Source: an uncultured Elusimicrobia bacterium (GTDB taxonomy: Bacteria > Elusimicrobiota > Elusimicrobia > UBA1565 > UBA9628). From it: a stretch of 54,749 nucleotides of DNA. The position numbers and the translations under genes are program-made. This document shows, piece after piece, positions 32,822-40,714 of the stretch (its first letter is position 1; each line of letters starts with the position of its first letter). Location: contig CAIRTQ010000102.1 in assembly GCA_903881545.1 (NCBI GenBank), positions 1-54,749 on the forward strand. The letters are read 5' to 3'. The notes below the pieces were generated by a model. It saw only the letters and a list, made by a program, of their open reading frames with translations. It was not told the origin of the DNA and ran no database searches.

Positions 32822-33954
32822 CTATAAACCAGCCTGATTATTTCGCGGCGATCCGGAGTGAGCCGTCAGGCGCAGAATTTCCGGCTTTATTAAATCGGCC
32901 AAAATGGCATTGCACGCACTTGCCAGATGCACATGGGTGACGAAGCAATCAGCATGGCCGTCAAGAGCGCTGATCCCATCGAGCAAAATAAAATTATTTT
33001 TCGAATAAGAGGCCATCCCGCGCATCAGTTGATAATGAGCATAGGCGATGTTATTGGCAACGCTGGCGCTAAAATTTCTTTGGTTACGAGAAGCCGAGAG
33101 GGCGGCGAAGTAATCGGCATAGCTCTTCCGTCTTGTATCGACGTCCTCCTCGACTATTTTCTGGGTGACCACGATAAATCGGACACCTTGTTTTTTAAAA
33201 CGATCCGCCAGAAACAAAAGGTTGCTTTTAAACTCGGGTTCGAATTGATCGCGAGTGAGAAACACCTGGGGAAGATCGAACAACGACGTCCGTGCGCGGA
33301 GCATTTCCTGATAATTAAAAAAGATGCTCCTAAAAACATCTACAAACAAGAGCGGCGAGCGATAGTCCAATTCCCTGGTTCCGGGACCAACAAAATTCCC
33401 AATATCATTGAGCCCGCCATAGTAAGTGACGATATCGGGATTCAAGGACAGAATCTCCGGCGTCAGCATGTGCCTGAGATGATCCGTGTTGCATTTCGAG
33501 ACGCCTAAATTCAGGACTTCATATTTTGGGTTGCGCGAATCTCCGTTCAACCGGCTTTCCAGAAAATAAGGATAGGTTTCGTCATCCCGGTCAAAAGCCC
33601 CGAAGGTCGACGATTCGCCAAGGCATAGGACCCTTGTGACTCCAGGCTTTTTCTTAAGGTCAAATTCCTTGCCGCGAAACCCCTGGCGATTGATGTGAGC
33701 GAAGTAGGGCCTCAGAGAGGACGATCCATACGATAAAACATATATTTTTTCCTGGGGTTGAAGGAATATTTGCGATATCCCTCCATCCTCAGGTCAGGGG
33801 TAATGCTGGCGAGCGGCCCGAGGCTGTCCAAGGGAATAGCATAAAACAGCAACTGCGGATCGTTGAATCTATAAGCGAAAAAGCCGCGCACCAAGCATTC
33901 AACGGCGACTACGCATAAAATCAGAAGAAGGCCAGTCTTAAGAAAACGAATCAT
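32822..33954 (-). pseudogene. membrane-anchored SGNH/GDSL-like hydrolase gene broken by a frameshift
   Basis: Two frames together give one about 375-residue protein. The first (33954-33712) holds an N-terminal membrane anchor (FLKTGLLLILCVVAV) and ends RMDRPL-stop. The homologous sequence continues one frame over from about 33718: RPYFAHINRQGFRGKEFD, then VLCLGESSTFG (SGNH block I Ser), YYGGLNDIG (block with Gly/Asn) and a late Asp-His region. Restoring one base near 33715-33720 joins them. The TGA is not selenocysteine, because the frame after it is not homologous. The gene is clearly richer in A+T than its neighbours (47% GC in the line at 33001), suggesting transfer. It could be a recent pseudogene or a sequencing error. 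Confidence 0.7.
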
Positions 33955-33961
33955 TTTAATT

Positions 33962-33967
33962 ATTATA
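33962..33967 (-). promoter_or_regulatory. TATAAT box before the SGNH-hydrolase gene
   Basis: A perfect minus-strand TATAAT ends 7 bases before the ATG at 33954. No good -35 is visible and there is no room for a leader. Confidence 0.35.
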
Positions 33968-34021
33968 CTGCTTTCACCTGTTCGTAGGCTGAGGGCCTGC
34001 GACTCCTAGGCGCCCGTCTTC

Positions 34022-36865
34022 TCACGGCCGCCGCTTAAGCTCCTGCTGCATCGCTTCCAGCTCCCGCCCGGCCTCGGCCAGCCTGCCCTGCGCCGTGAAT
34101 TCGCGATAGCGGTCGAGGTGGGCGCGCAGCGAAGCCAGGGCAGATGAGTCGCTAGGCTTCGCCCCAGCGCGCGCCAGGGGGGCAGCTTCGGCGGCCTCAA
34201 CGGCCAAGGATGCCTGCTCATGCGCAGCCGGCGGCCGGGCCAGCCGCTTGATCGCGGTATCAAGATCGTCGGCGTAGACCAGGCGGTTGCCCACGGCGAG
34301 CACGATCTTCTTGAGCTCCGGCATCCTGGCCTGCGTCGCCTGGATATAGATCGGCTCGACATACAGGAAGGTGTTGTCCACCGGGAACACCAAGGTGCTG
34401 CCCCGCACCACGCGGCTGCCCTGCTGGTTCCAGAGCGACAGGTCCTTGCTGATGTCCCGGTCCTGGTCGATGCGGCTCTGCACCTGCAGCGGCCCGTAGA
34501 TCAACTGCTCCTTGGGCAGGCGGTAGAAGACGATCTCGCCGTAGTGGGCGGGATCGCAGCGCGCGGCGATCCAAGCGATCAGGTTGTCCCGGTTGCGGCT
34601 CGTGAAGGGAAGCATCAGGGCGAACTCCGCCTTGGCCTGCCCCGGCAGCGGCAGCATCGCGTAATAAGGCTCGGTGTAGCGCACCGCTTCCTGCGTCACC
34701 ACCTGCTTGGCCACTTCCCACTGGTCCTCTTTATTGTAGAAGACCTGCGGGTCCCGCATGTGGAACGTCCGGTAGGTCTGCGCCTGCGCATTGAAGATCA
34801 GCGCCGGATAGCGGATGTGGCGCAGGAGGTCCTGCGGCATGGCCGAGCGCGGATCGAAAAGGTCGGGGAAAAGCCCCCGGTAGGCGGCCAGGATCGGGTC
34901 GGCTTCATCGAAAACATAGAAATGGACCGTCCCGTTGTAGGCGTCCACCGTCACCTTCACGCTGTTGCGGATGTAGTTGAGCGACTCCTCGCCCACGCCG
35001 ACCGGCTGCGAGTACGGATACTGGTCCGTAGCCGTGTAGCAGTCGAGCATCCAGAACAGCCGCCCCGAGTCGTCGTTGACCAGGTACGGGGCCTGGTCGA
35101 GCCGCAGGAAGGGCGCTAGGCGCTGGACCCGCTCCCGGATCTGCCGGTGCAGCAGAAGCCGGGAGTCCTTGGTCAGGTAGCGCGTCAGGAGCACATTCCA
35201 GTCGTCGCGGGCGATGGCGGCGGCCAGACGCATCCAGGTCGAGCCGATGGGGATGCCCGCCGAGCCCCGGTAGGTGGTGTAGGCGTTGTCGTCGCCCTTC
35301 GGGTAGTCGAACTCCTGCTGGTTGGTGTCCACGAAGACGGCGCGGCCCGCGCCCGGGCCGAAGTAAAGCTCCGGCCGGTTGATCTTGAAGGCCGGCAGCG
35401 CGCTTTGCGGCGGCGCGTCCCTCAAGGCCATCTCCGGGGCGCCCTCCGGCGTCGCGGAATTGACGAGCGCCGCCACGGCGCCGTAGCCGTGCGTGTACTG
35501 CATGTTTAGGTTGACCCAGGTCTGCGCGCTGTCCGGAAAAAGGTCCGTGTGCAGGCTGCGCGCCGCGATGAGCACCTGCCGCATCCGCCCCTTGATCAGG
35601 TAGCGGTCGGTGTCCACCTCGGGGAAGGCGTAATACGGGCGCAGGGCTTGGCGCTGGGTCACATTGTCGCGGAACGGCTCCCAGTCCCAGAGCCGGATGT
35701 TCTCGGCCACATCGGGGTGGCGGGCGAGGTCGAGCGTCTCGGTCGCGCGCGGGGTGAAAGGCTCCTCGCGCGCATTGCCCGCGAGGTTGAAGGCCTCCAG
35801 GGTTGCCTCGATGTGGCGCTCGATATAGGGCCGCTCCAGCGTCAGCTCGTTAGGCTGCACATAGAGCGCGCGCAGCGCCGACTGCAAAAGGCTCGGCACG
35901 ATCAGAAGGGCCAGCACGCCCCCGATCACCGCCGCCCAGGCCCGGCCCGGCAGCGCCTGGACTACGGCATCGGAGATGCCCAGCCCCTCCTCGACTACGA
36001 AGCGCCGGCGCGGGGCGACCAGCATGAGCGCGGCCAGGGCGAGGGCGAGCGCCGCCTGCGCCCAGCACAACGGCAGCCCCAGCCGCGCATCCACATAGTC
36101 CGCGCCGTAAAGGAACTGGTGCTGGGAAAAAAGCAGGCCGTAGCGCGCCAGGAAGGCATTGGCCGCAAGGAGCGTCAGCAGCAGGACGCCGCCCAGGCGC
36201 ACGGTCCCGGAGATCTCCCGCAGGACGGCGGGCGCGGGCGAATGGATCCGCAGGGGCTCGTGCGGCCGCTCCATGAAGGAGAACACGGAGGCGCCCAGCA
36301 GCGAGGTGAGCAGGTGGACCGCCAGGCCCAGGACGCAAAGGCCCGCGGCCCAGCCGAGCAGCATCCGGTAGAAGGGCAGCTGGAAGAAGTAGAAAGCCAG
36401 GTCGCGGTGGAAGATCGGGTCGGAGTAGACTCCGGTGGCCCGGGAACCCCACCAGAGGGCCGTGGTCCAGGGATCGACGACGGCGATGGAGACCAGCAGG
36501 CCCGCGGCCGCGGCCAGCGCCGCGCCGGCCACGGAGAAAAGCCGCGTGCGCGAAAGCGGCGTCGCGCAGCGGCGTCGCGCCTGCCAAAAGATAACCAGGA
36601 AGACCAGCAGGCCGGCCAGGCCGGCCGCGATCTGCGGCAGCCAAGCGATGTTCACGAACCGCCAGAATGTACGGACCTGGCCCAGCTCCTTCCACCAGGC
36701 AAGCTCGAGCAGCAGGCCCGCGGCGCTGCTGAGGATGAATGCGGCGACGACGGCAAGGGCGATGTCCGCGAGCAGGATGCCGCCGGGCAGGTGGCCCCGG
36801 CTCTTCGCGACTGCGGCGCAGTGGAGGACGACGAGGGCCAGCGTAAAGACGAGGATGACGCTCAC
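34022..36865 (-). CDS. UPF0182 (COG1615) large membrane protein
   Basis: A 947-residue protein of the UPF0182 family, function unknown. The N-terminal third has about seven membrane helices (between residues 1 and 330, including WWKELGQVRTFW typical of the family). The rest is a large, presumably external domain with the conserved YVQPNELTLERPYIERHIEATL, YTHGYGAVAALVN, RGSAGIPIGS and DQYPYSQPVG segments. The start is GTG 36865. Length agrees with cyanobacterial and actinobacterial members. It stands alone, with small gaps to the SGNH gene and the ammonium channel gene. Confidence 0.9.
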   Translation of the reverse strand: MSVILVFTLALVVLHCAAVAKSRGHLPGGILLADIALAVVAAFILSSAAGLLLELAWWKELGQVRTFWRFVNIAWLPQIAAGLAGLLVFLVIFWQARRRCATPLSRTRLFSVAGAALAAAAGLLVSIAVVDPWTTALWWGSRATGVYSDPIFHRDLAFYFFQLPFYRMLLGWAAGLCVLGLAVHLLTSLLGASVFSFMERPHEPLRIHSPAPAVLREISGTVRLGGVLLLTLLAANAFLARYGLLFSQHQFLYGADYVDARLGLPLCWAQAALALALAALMLVAPRRRFVVEEGLGISDAVVQALPGRAWAAVIGGVLALLIVPSLLQSALRALYVQPNELTLERPYIERHIEATLEAFNLAGNAREEPFTPRATETLDLARHPDVAENIRLWDWEPFRDNVTQRQALRPYYAFPEVDTDRYLIKGRMRQVLIAARSLHTDLFPDSAQTWVNLNMQYTHGYGAVAALVNSATPEGAPEMALRDAPPQSALPAFKINRPELYFGPGAGRAVFVDTNQQEFDYPKGDDNAYTTYRGSAGIPIGSTWMRLAAAIARDDWNVLLTRYLTKDSRLLLHRQIRERVQRLAPFLRLDQAPYLVNDDSGRLFWMLDCYTATDQYPYSQPVGVGEESLNYIRNSVKVTVDAYNGTVHFYVFDEADPILAAYRGLFPDLFDPRSAMPQDLLRHIRYPALIFNAQAQTYRTFHMRDPQVFYNKEDQWEVAKQVVTQEAVRYTEPYYAMLPLPGQAKAEFALMLPFTSRNRDNLIAWIAARCDPAHYGEIVFYRLPKEQLIYGPLQVQSRIDQDRDISKDLSLWNQQGSRVVRGSTLVFPVDNTFLYVEPIYIQATQARMPELKKIVLAVGNRLVYADDLDTAIKRLARPPAAHEQASLAVEAAEAAPLARAGAKPSDSSALASLRAHLDRYREFTAQGRLAEAGRELEAMQQELKRRP

Positions 36866-36934
36866 GGCGATGATTCTAACACTAAAGCAGCCCGCCCGCC
36901 CAGAGTGGCCGCCGCAGCCGGACCTGAGCCAGCC

Positions 36935-38119
36935 TCAGCCGACTTCGGCAGATCCGCCTTCGAATTCGTCGGCATCCTCATATACGGCGGCTTTAGACCC
37001 GGTCGCCCGGATGAGGTATCCCGCCGCAGCGCCGCTGAGGAGCGCGAACACCACGGTAAAGGCAATCCCGCTCAGCTGCGCTTTCGCTATGCCGGGCACG
37101 ACGAATGCCGCGATAACGCCACCGAGCAGGCCCGGCATCCCATGCAGATTATGGACGCCGCAGGTATCGACGATCTTCAGCAGGGATTGCATCCTGGGCT
37201 GTATCACCACATAGCCGATCACGCAGAGAGCGCCGGCCGCCAACCCGACGCCAAAAGCGCCCAAGGCGGATACGCGATTGCATGTCGCCCCGATCGCGAC
37301 GCCCCCGGCCAATGCGGCGTTGGCCATGTCGGAAATAGAAACCTTGCCTTTACGCAGGAGCATGCTGGTCGCGCAGGTCATCACCGTCGCGCCGCATAAC
37401 GCGAGGATGGTGTTGATGGCGGTCGTGGGCATCTGTTCGTGCGGCACTACGGCGCTGCAGAAACTCGGCCAGAAAACCCACAGCACCATGGAGCCCAGCA
37501 TGGCAAACCGATCCGATGTGGCGTCGCTGGCGATGGCCTGGCTCCGGCTGGCTTGGCTGGTCAGAGCCAACGCGAGGCCGATCCCGAAATAGGCGCCAAA
37601 AGAATGGATGACGATGGACCCAGCCGCATCCACGAATCCCTTGGTTATCCCCAGTCCGCCGTCCAGGACCAGCCATTCATTGACCATATATCCGGCGACG
37701 GCAAAGGCGCCGACCAGGGCATATTGATAGACCCGCAGACGCCCCAGGACGGCGCCCATGGCGATCAGGGCCGCGGCCGCCGCGAATTCGGCCAACAGGA
37801 GGACGGCGATATTATCCGGAGCAATCGCCTCGATAGAAATCACGCCGGTAGATCGCAAGAACAGATATAACGGCAGACCCGTGGCTACGATGAGGAATGT
37901 CCCGGTCGTGGCGCTATATCCATATTTCTTGACGAAGACCATCAGAAATCCAAAGCCGACCAAGAGCATGGCGAGGATATGTATGGAAAAATTATACTGC
38001 TCCACCTGACGCAGGCTGACCGCCAATGCGTCGACAGCGGCCTCGCCAGACCAGGCGAGCAACGGCGTTACGAATAGGCCCACGGCGGCCACCAGCAGTA
38101 TCACGCCGTTTTTCTTCAT
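36935..38119 (-). CDS. Rh-type (Rhesus) ammonium/ammonia channel
   Basis: A 394-residue channel of the Amt/Rh superfamily with about eleven helices plus a cleavable or N-terminal helix. Several segments follow Rh50/Rh glycoproteins rather than ordinary AmtB: DAAGSIVIHSFGAYFG (164-179), VVPHEQMPTTAINT (224-237), NAALAGGVAIG (267-277) and VDTCGVHNLHGMPG (317-330). The pore twin-His pair is H172 and H323, close to positions known in bacterial Rh50. It should conduct NH3/NH4+, perhaps CO2. The start at 38119 has GAGGAGG nine bases upstream; a longer frame to 38140 does not. No glnK lies beside it, unlike classical amtB. An AT-rich 160-base leader region precedes it. Confidence 0.88.
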   Translation of the reverse strand: MKKNGVILLVAAVGLFVTPLLAWSGEAAVDALAVSLRQVEQYNFSIHILAMLLVGFGFLMVFVKKYGYSATTGTFLIVATGLPLYLFLRSTGVISIEAIAPDNIAVLLLAEFAAAAALIAMGAVLGRLRVYQYALVGAFAVAGYMVNEWLVLDGGLGITKGFVDAAGSIVIHSFGAYFGIGLALALTSQASRSQAIASDATSDRFAMLGSMVLWVFWPSFCSAVVPHEQMPTTAINTILALCGATVMTCATSMLLRKGKVSISDMANAALAGGVAIGATCNRVSALGAFGVGLAAGALCVIGYVVIQPRMQSLLKIVDTCGVHNLHGMPGLLGGVIAAFVVPGIAKAQLSGIAFTVVFALLSGAAAGYLIRATGSKAAVYEDADEFEGGSAEVG

Positions 38120-38282
38120 GGTTTGCGGCCTCCTCGACAAGTTGCAGCGCCAGGGACACAGCCCAATCCAAGGTTTTTAGAATATAAAACTAAGGATATT
38201 CCCTATTGCCAACTTTGCATATTATAAATATTTATTTTGGAGAAGTGGGCTTGGGGCGGCCCGGGAGCCTGCGACGCGGGGA

Positions 38283-39620
38283 TTACAGAGGGGGGGACTT
38301 AAGATCCACATCCTTGGTCTCGGGGCTCCCCAGCAAGCTCAAAAAAGTGATGACCGCGCCCAAAGTCAGGGCGCATGAAGCTGAAAGCCACAGTTCCTGG
38401 CCGCCCTCTATCGCCGTGACGGCCGGCAGACTATGGAGCAGGCCCACCAAAGGGACGATGCAGCCGCCTCCGACCAAGGCGCCCGCGGAATAGCCGAGGC
38501 CGACCCCGCAGGAGCGGGTCCGGGTGGGGAACATCTCGGAAAGATAGGCGGGCACGATGCCCCAGGCCAGCTTGAAGCCAGCGGCCATGACCGCGGCGGC
38601 CAAGGCCAAGCCCAGGCTCCGGGTTGAGGCGGCGTAGATCAGCAATTTGTAGAGCGGCACGCCTAAAAGGGCGACGCCGAGGCAATACCACATGGTCATC
38701 TTGCGCCGCCCCCAGCGGTCCGACAGCCGGCCATAGAGGTTGTAGCCCACAAAGGCGCAGAGCAGGGCGAAGCCGTAGATGAAGGTATAGCGCACCAGGT
38801 CGAATTTCCCGGGGCCCTGCAGGATGGCGGGGAGGAACTGGTAGACCGCGTAGTCGGTCAGGAACAGCCCGGTCATGAAGGCGAAGACCTGCAGGAATGG
38901 CCGCAGGGCCGGCGGCCGCAGAACGGCCAACAGCGGCGGCGCGGCGGCAGGATCGCGGCTCTGGGCCGCGGCAAAGACAGGAGACTCGTCGAGCGACTTC
39001 CTTATGTACAAGGCGAAGGCCACCGGCGCGATGCCGGTGGCGAACATCAGCCTCCAGCCGTAATCCTGCATGGCCTGCTCGCCCATGAGAAGGCTGGCGC
39101 CCAGGACCATGAACGAGGCCGCGGCATAGCCCAGGGGAAAGCCCGACTGGATAAAACCGCCCACGGCGCCGCGGCGCGCGGCCGGCGCGTGCTCGATGGC
39201 GAAGGCGTGGCCCACGGCGTATTCGCCCCCGAAGAAGCAGCCCATGACGACGCGCAGCGCCATGAACAAAGTGAAGGCGGCGGTCAGCCCGATGCGGGCC
39301 GGCGAAGGGACGAAGGCGCAGGCGGCGGAGAGCACGCCGACGCCGGCCATGGTGACGATGAGCAAGGAACGCCGGCCCCAGCGGTCGGCGAGGTGGCCGA
39401 AGAGGAGCGCGCCCAAGGGCCGGGCCGCCGCGGTGGCCGCGTAGAGCATGGCCACCATCAAAAACCGCCCGGCGGAACTGAGGCCGGGAGCGCCGAAAGT
39501 CTTGGCGAGGACCGGAGCCAGGACCACGACCATGGCCATGTCGTAGGCGTCCATGCCAAAGCCAAGGAACTGGGACCACATGGCGCGCCGGCAGGAGGCA
39601 GACATGGCCGGCGGGGACAT
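38283..39620 (-). CDS. MFS transporter, sugar/organic-acid:proton symporter type
   Basis: A 445-residue major facilitator with twelve helices. The loop 2-3 motif GHLADRWGRRSLL and the repeated LSDRWGRRKMT in loop 8-9 are MFS signatures. The N-terminal FGMDAYDMAMVVVLAPVLAKTF resembles the sialate/lactate (SHS, NanT-like) group. The substrate cannot be fixed. I place the start at ATG 39620 (39605 is an alternative); a longer frame to 39782 overlaps the divergent dus gene. The intergenic space to that gene is 46 bases. Its 3' end is duplicated as a fragment next to arsM (32666-32790). Confidence 0.85.
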   Translation of the reverse strand: MSPPAMSASCRRAMWSQFLGFGMDAYDMAMVVVLAPVLAKTFGAPGLSSAGRFLMVAMLYAATAAARPLGALLFGHLADRWGRRSLLIVTMAGVGVLSAACAFVPSPARIGLTAAFTLFMALRVVMGCFFGGEYAVGHAFAIEHAPAARRGAVGGFIQSGFPLGYAAASFMVLGASLLMGEQAMQDYGWRLMFATGIAPVAFALYIRKSLDESPVFAAAQSRDPAAAPPLLAVLRPPALRPFLQVFAFMTGLFLTDYAVYQFLPAILQGPGKFDLVRYTFIYGFALLCAFVGYNLYGRLSDRWGRRKMTMWYCLGVALLGVPLYKLLIYAASTRSLGLALAAAVMAAGFKLAWGIVPAYLSEMFPTRTRSCGVGLGYSAGALVGGGCIVPLVGLLHSLPAVTAIEGGQELWLSASCALTLGAVITFLSLLGSPETKDVDLKSPPL

Positions 39621-39666
39621 TCGAGTATGATAACATAGCGCAACGCGGCCGCTGCCAAAACCCCTC

Positions 39667-40704
39667 GTGGAAACAGACCAGTCATCCTCCCAGACAGATG
39701 ATGCGCCTCGGCTCGCGCCGCTGGTCCTACGCGGCGTGGTGTTCGACCCGCCGCTGTTCTGCGCGCCCATGGCCGCGATCACGCACAGCGCCTTTCGCCG
39801 CCTGCTCGCCGGGTTCGGCGGCTACGGAGCGCTGTTCACGGAGATGCTTTCCTCCCGGATGATCCTGCGCGAGGACCTGGAGCGCTCCCCCTGCCTCAAG
39901 CGCCGCCCCGGCGAGGGCAAGCTCATCTATCAGCTGATGGCCTCAGACACCGTCCGCCTGCCCGAAATCATAGAGCGCCTCTCCCCGCTACGGCCCGACG
40001 GCCTCGACCTCAACGCGGCCTGCGCGGCCTTTCCCGCGGTGCGCCAGGGCTGCGGGTCCGACCTTTTCCACGACGCGCCCCGTCTGCGCGAGGTCCTGCG
40101 CGTGATGCGCCGCAGCTTCGCCGGGCCGCTCACCGTCAAGATCCGCCTAGGTCGTCAGGACGAGGGCTGGCGCGGCCAACTGGAGGAGCGGCTGGACCTG
40201 ATCGCCGGCGAAGGCGCCGACGCCCTGACGGTCCATCCCCGCTTCTTCGAGGAGAAATTCAAGCGCAGCGCCCGCCACGACCTCTACGGCGAGCTGGCCC
40301 AGAAGGCGCGCCTGCCCATCATCGCCAGCGGAGACATCCGCGGCCCGGAAGACCTCCGCGAGCACGCCGCACATCTGGCCCCGGCCGCCGGGGTGATGAT
40401 CGGGCGCATGGCGGCGGCCTGCCCCTGGGTCTTCGCGCGCTGGAAAAACCCCGGCCTGCGCGTGGACCACCTCGCGGTCTGGCGCCAGCTGTGCGACTAT
40501 ATCGCCGAAGATTTCGACGCGGCCAAGGCCCTGGCCAGGCTCAAGGTCATCGCGCCGTATTTCGCGCGCAATTTCCTGTTCGGGCACACCTTCTTCAAGG
40601 CGGCACAGGGCGCGCCCGACCTGGCAACCGCCCGGCGCCGGACGGAGGATTTCCTGGCCGCCGGACCGACCTTGGTCAAAAGCGTCAGCGTCGGCGGGAT
40701 CTAG
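39667..40704 (+). CDS. divergent tRNA-dihydrouridine synthase (Dus) family protein
   Basis: A 345-residue FMN TIM-barrel protein of the Dus family, which reduces uridines in tRNA. APMAAITHSAFRRLL (about 33-47) is the N-terminal flavin site, VKIRLG has the conserved Lys, VHPR and ASGDIRGPEDL are the FMN phosphate-binding parts, and the C-terminal helical domain is present. The catalytic-loop motif NMGCP reads NAACA: the Cys aligns but Gly and Pro are changed, and the usual Lys-Val-x-x-Gly segment is also unusual. It may be a subclass with altered RNA target. The start is GTG 39667. It is convergent with tex. Confidence 0.78.
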   Translation: METDQSSSQTDDAPRLAPLVLRGVVFDPPLFCAPMAAITHSAFRRLLAGFGGYGALFTEMLSSRMILREDLERSPCLKRRPGEGKLIYQLMASDTVRLPEIIERLSPLRPDGLDLNAACAAFPAVRQGCGSDLFHDAPRLREVLRVMRRSFAGPLTVKIRLGRQDEGWRGQLEERLDLIAGEGADALTVHPRFFEEKFKRSARHDLYGELAQKARLPIIASGDIRGPEDLREHAAHLAPAAGVMIGRMAAACPWVFARWKNPGLRVDHLAVWRQLCDYIAEDFDAAKALARLKVIAPYFARNFLFGHTFFKAAQGAPDLATARRRTEDFLAAGPTLVKSVSVGGI

Positions 40705-40714
40705 ACCCCGGCGC

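Noticed and set aside
33709-33720. Selenocysteine read-through at the TGA that splits the SGNH gene
   Set aside because: The sequence in the same frame after TGA is not homologous; the homologous continuation is in another frame, so a frameshift explains it.
35549-37399. 616-codon plus-strand open frame opposite the UPF0182 and Rh channel genes
   Set aside because: It is a GC-driven shadow of two well-supported minus-strand genes; its product is Gln/Arg/Gly-rich with no family motif and it crosses two real genes.
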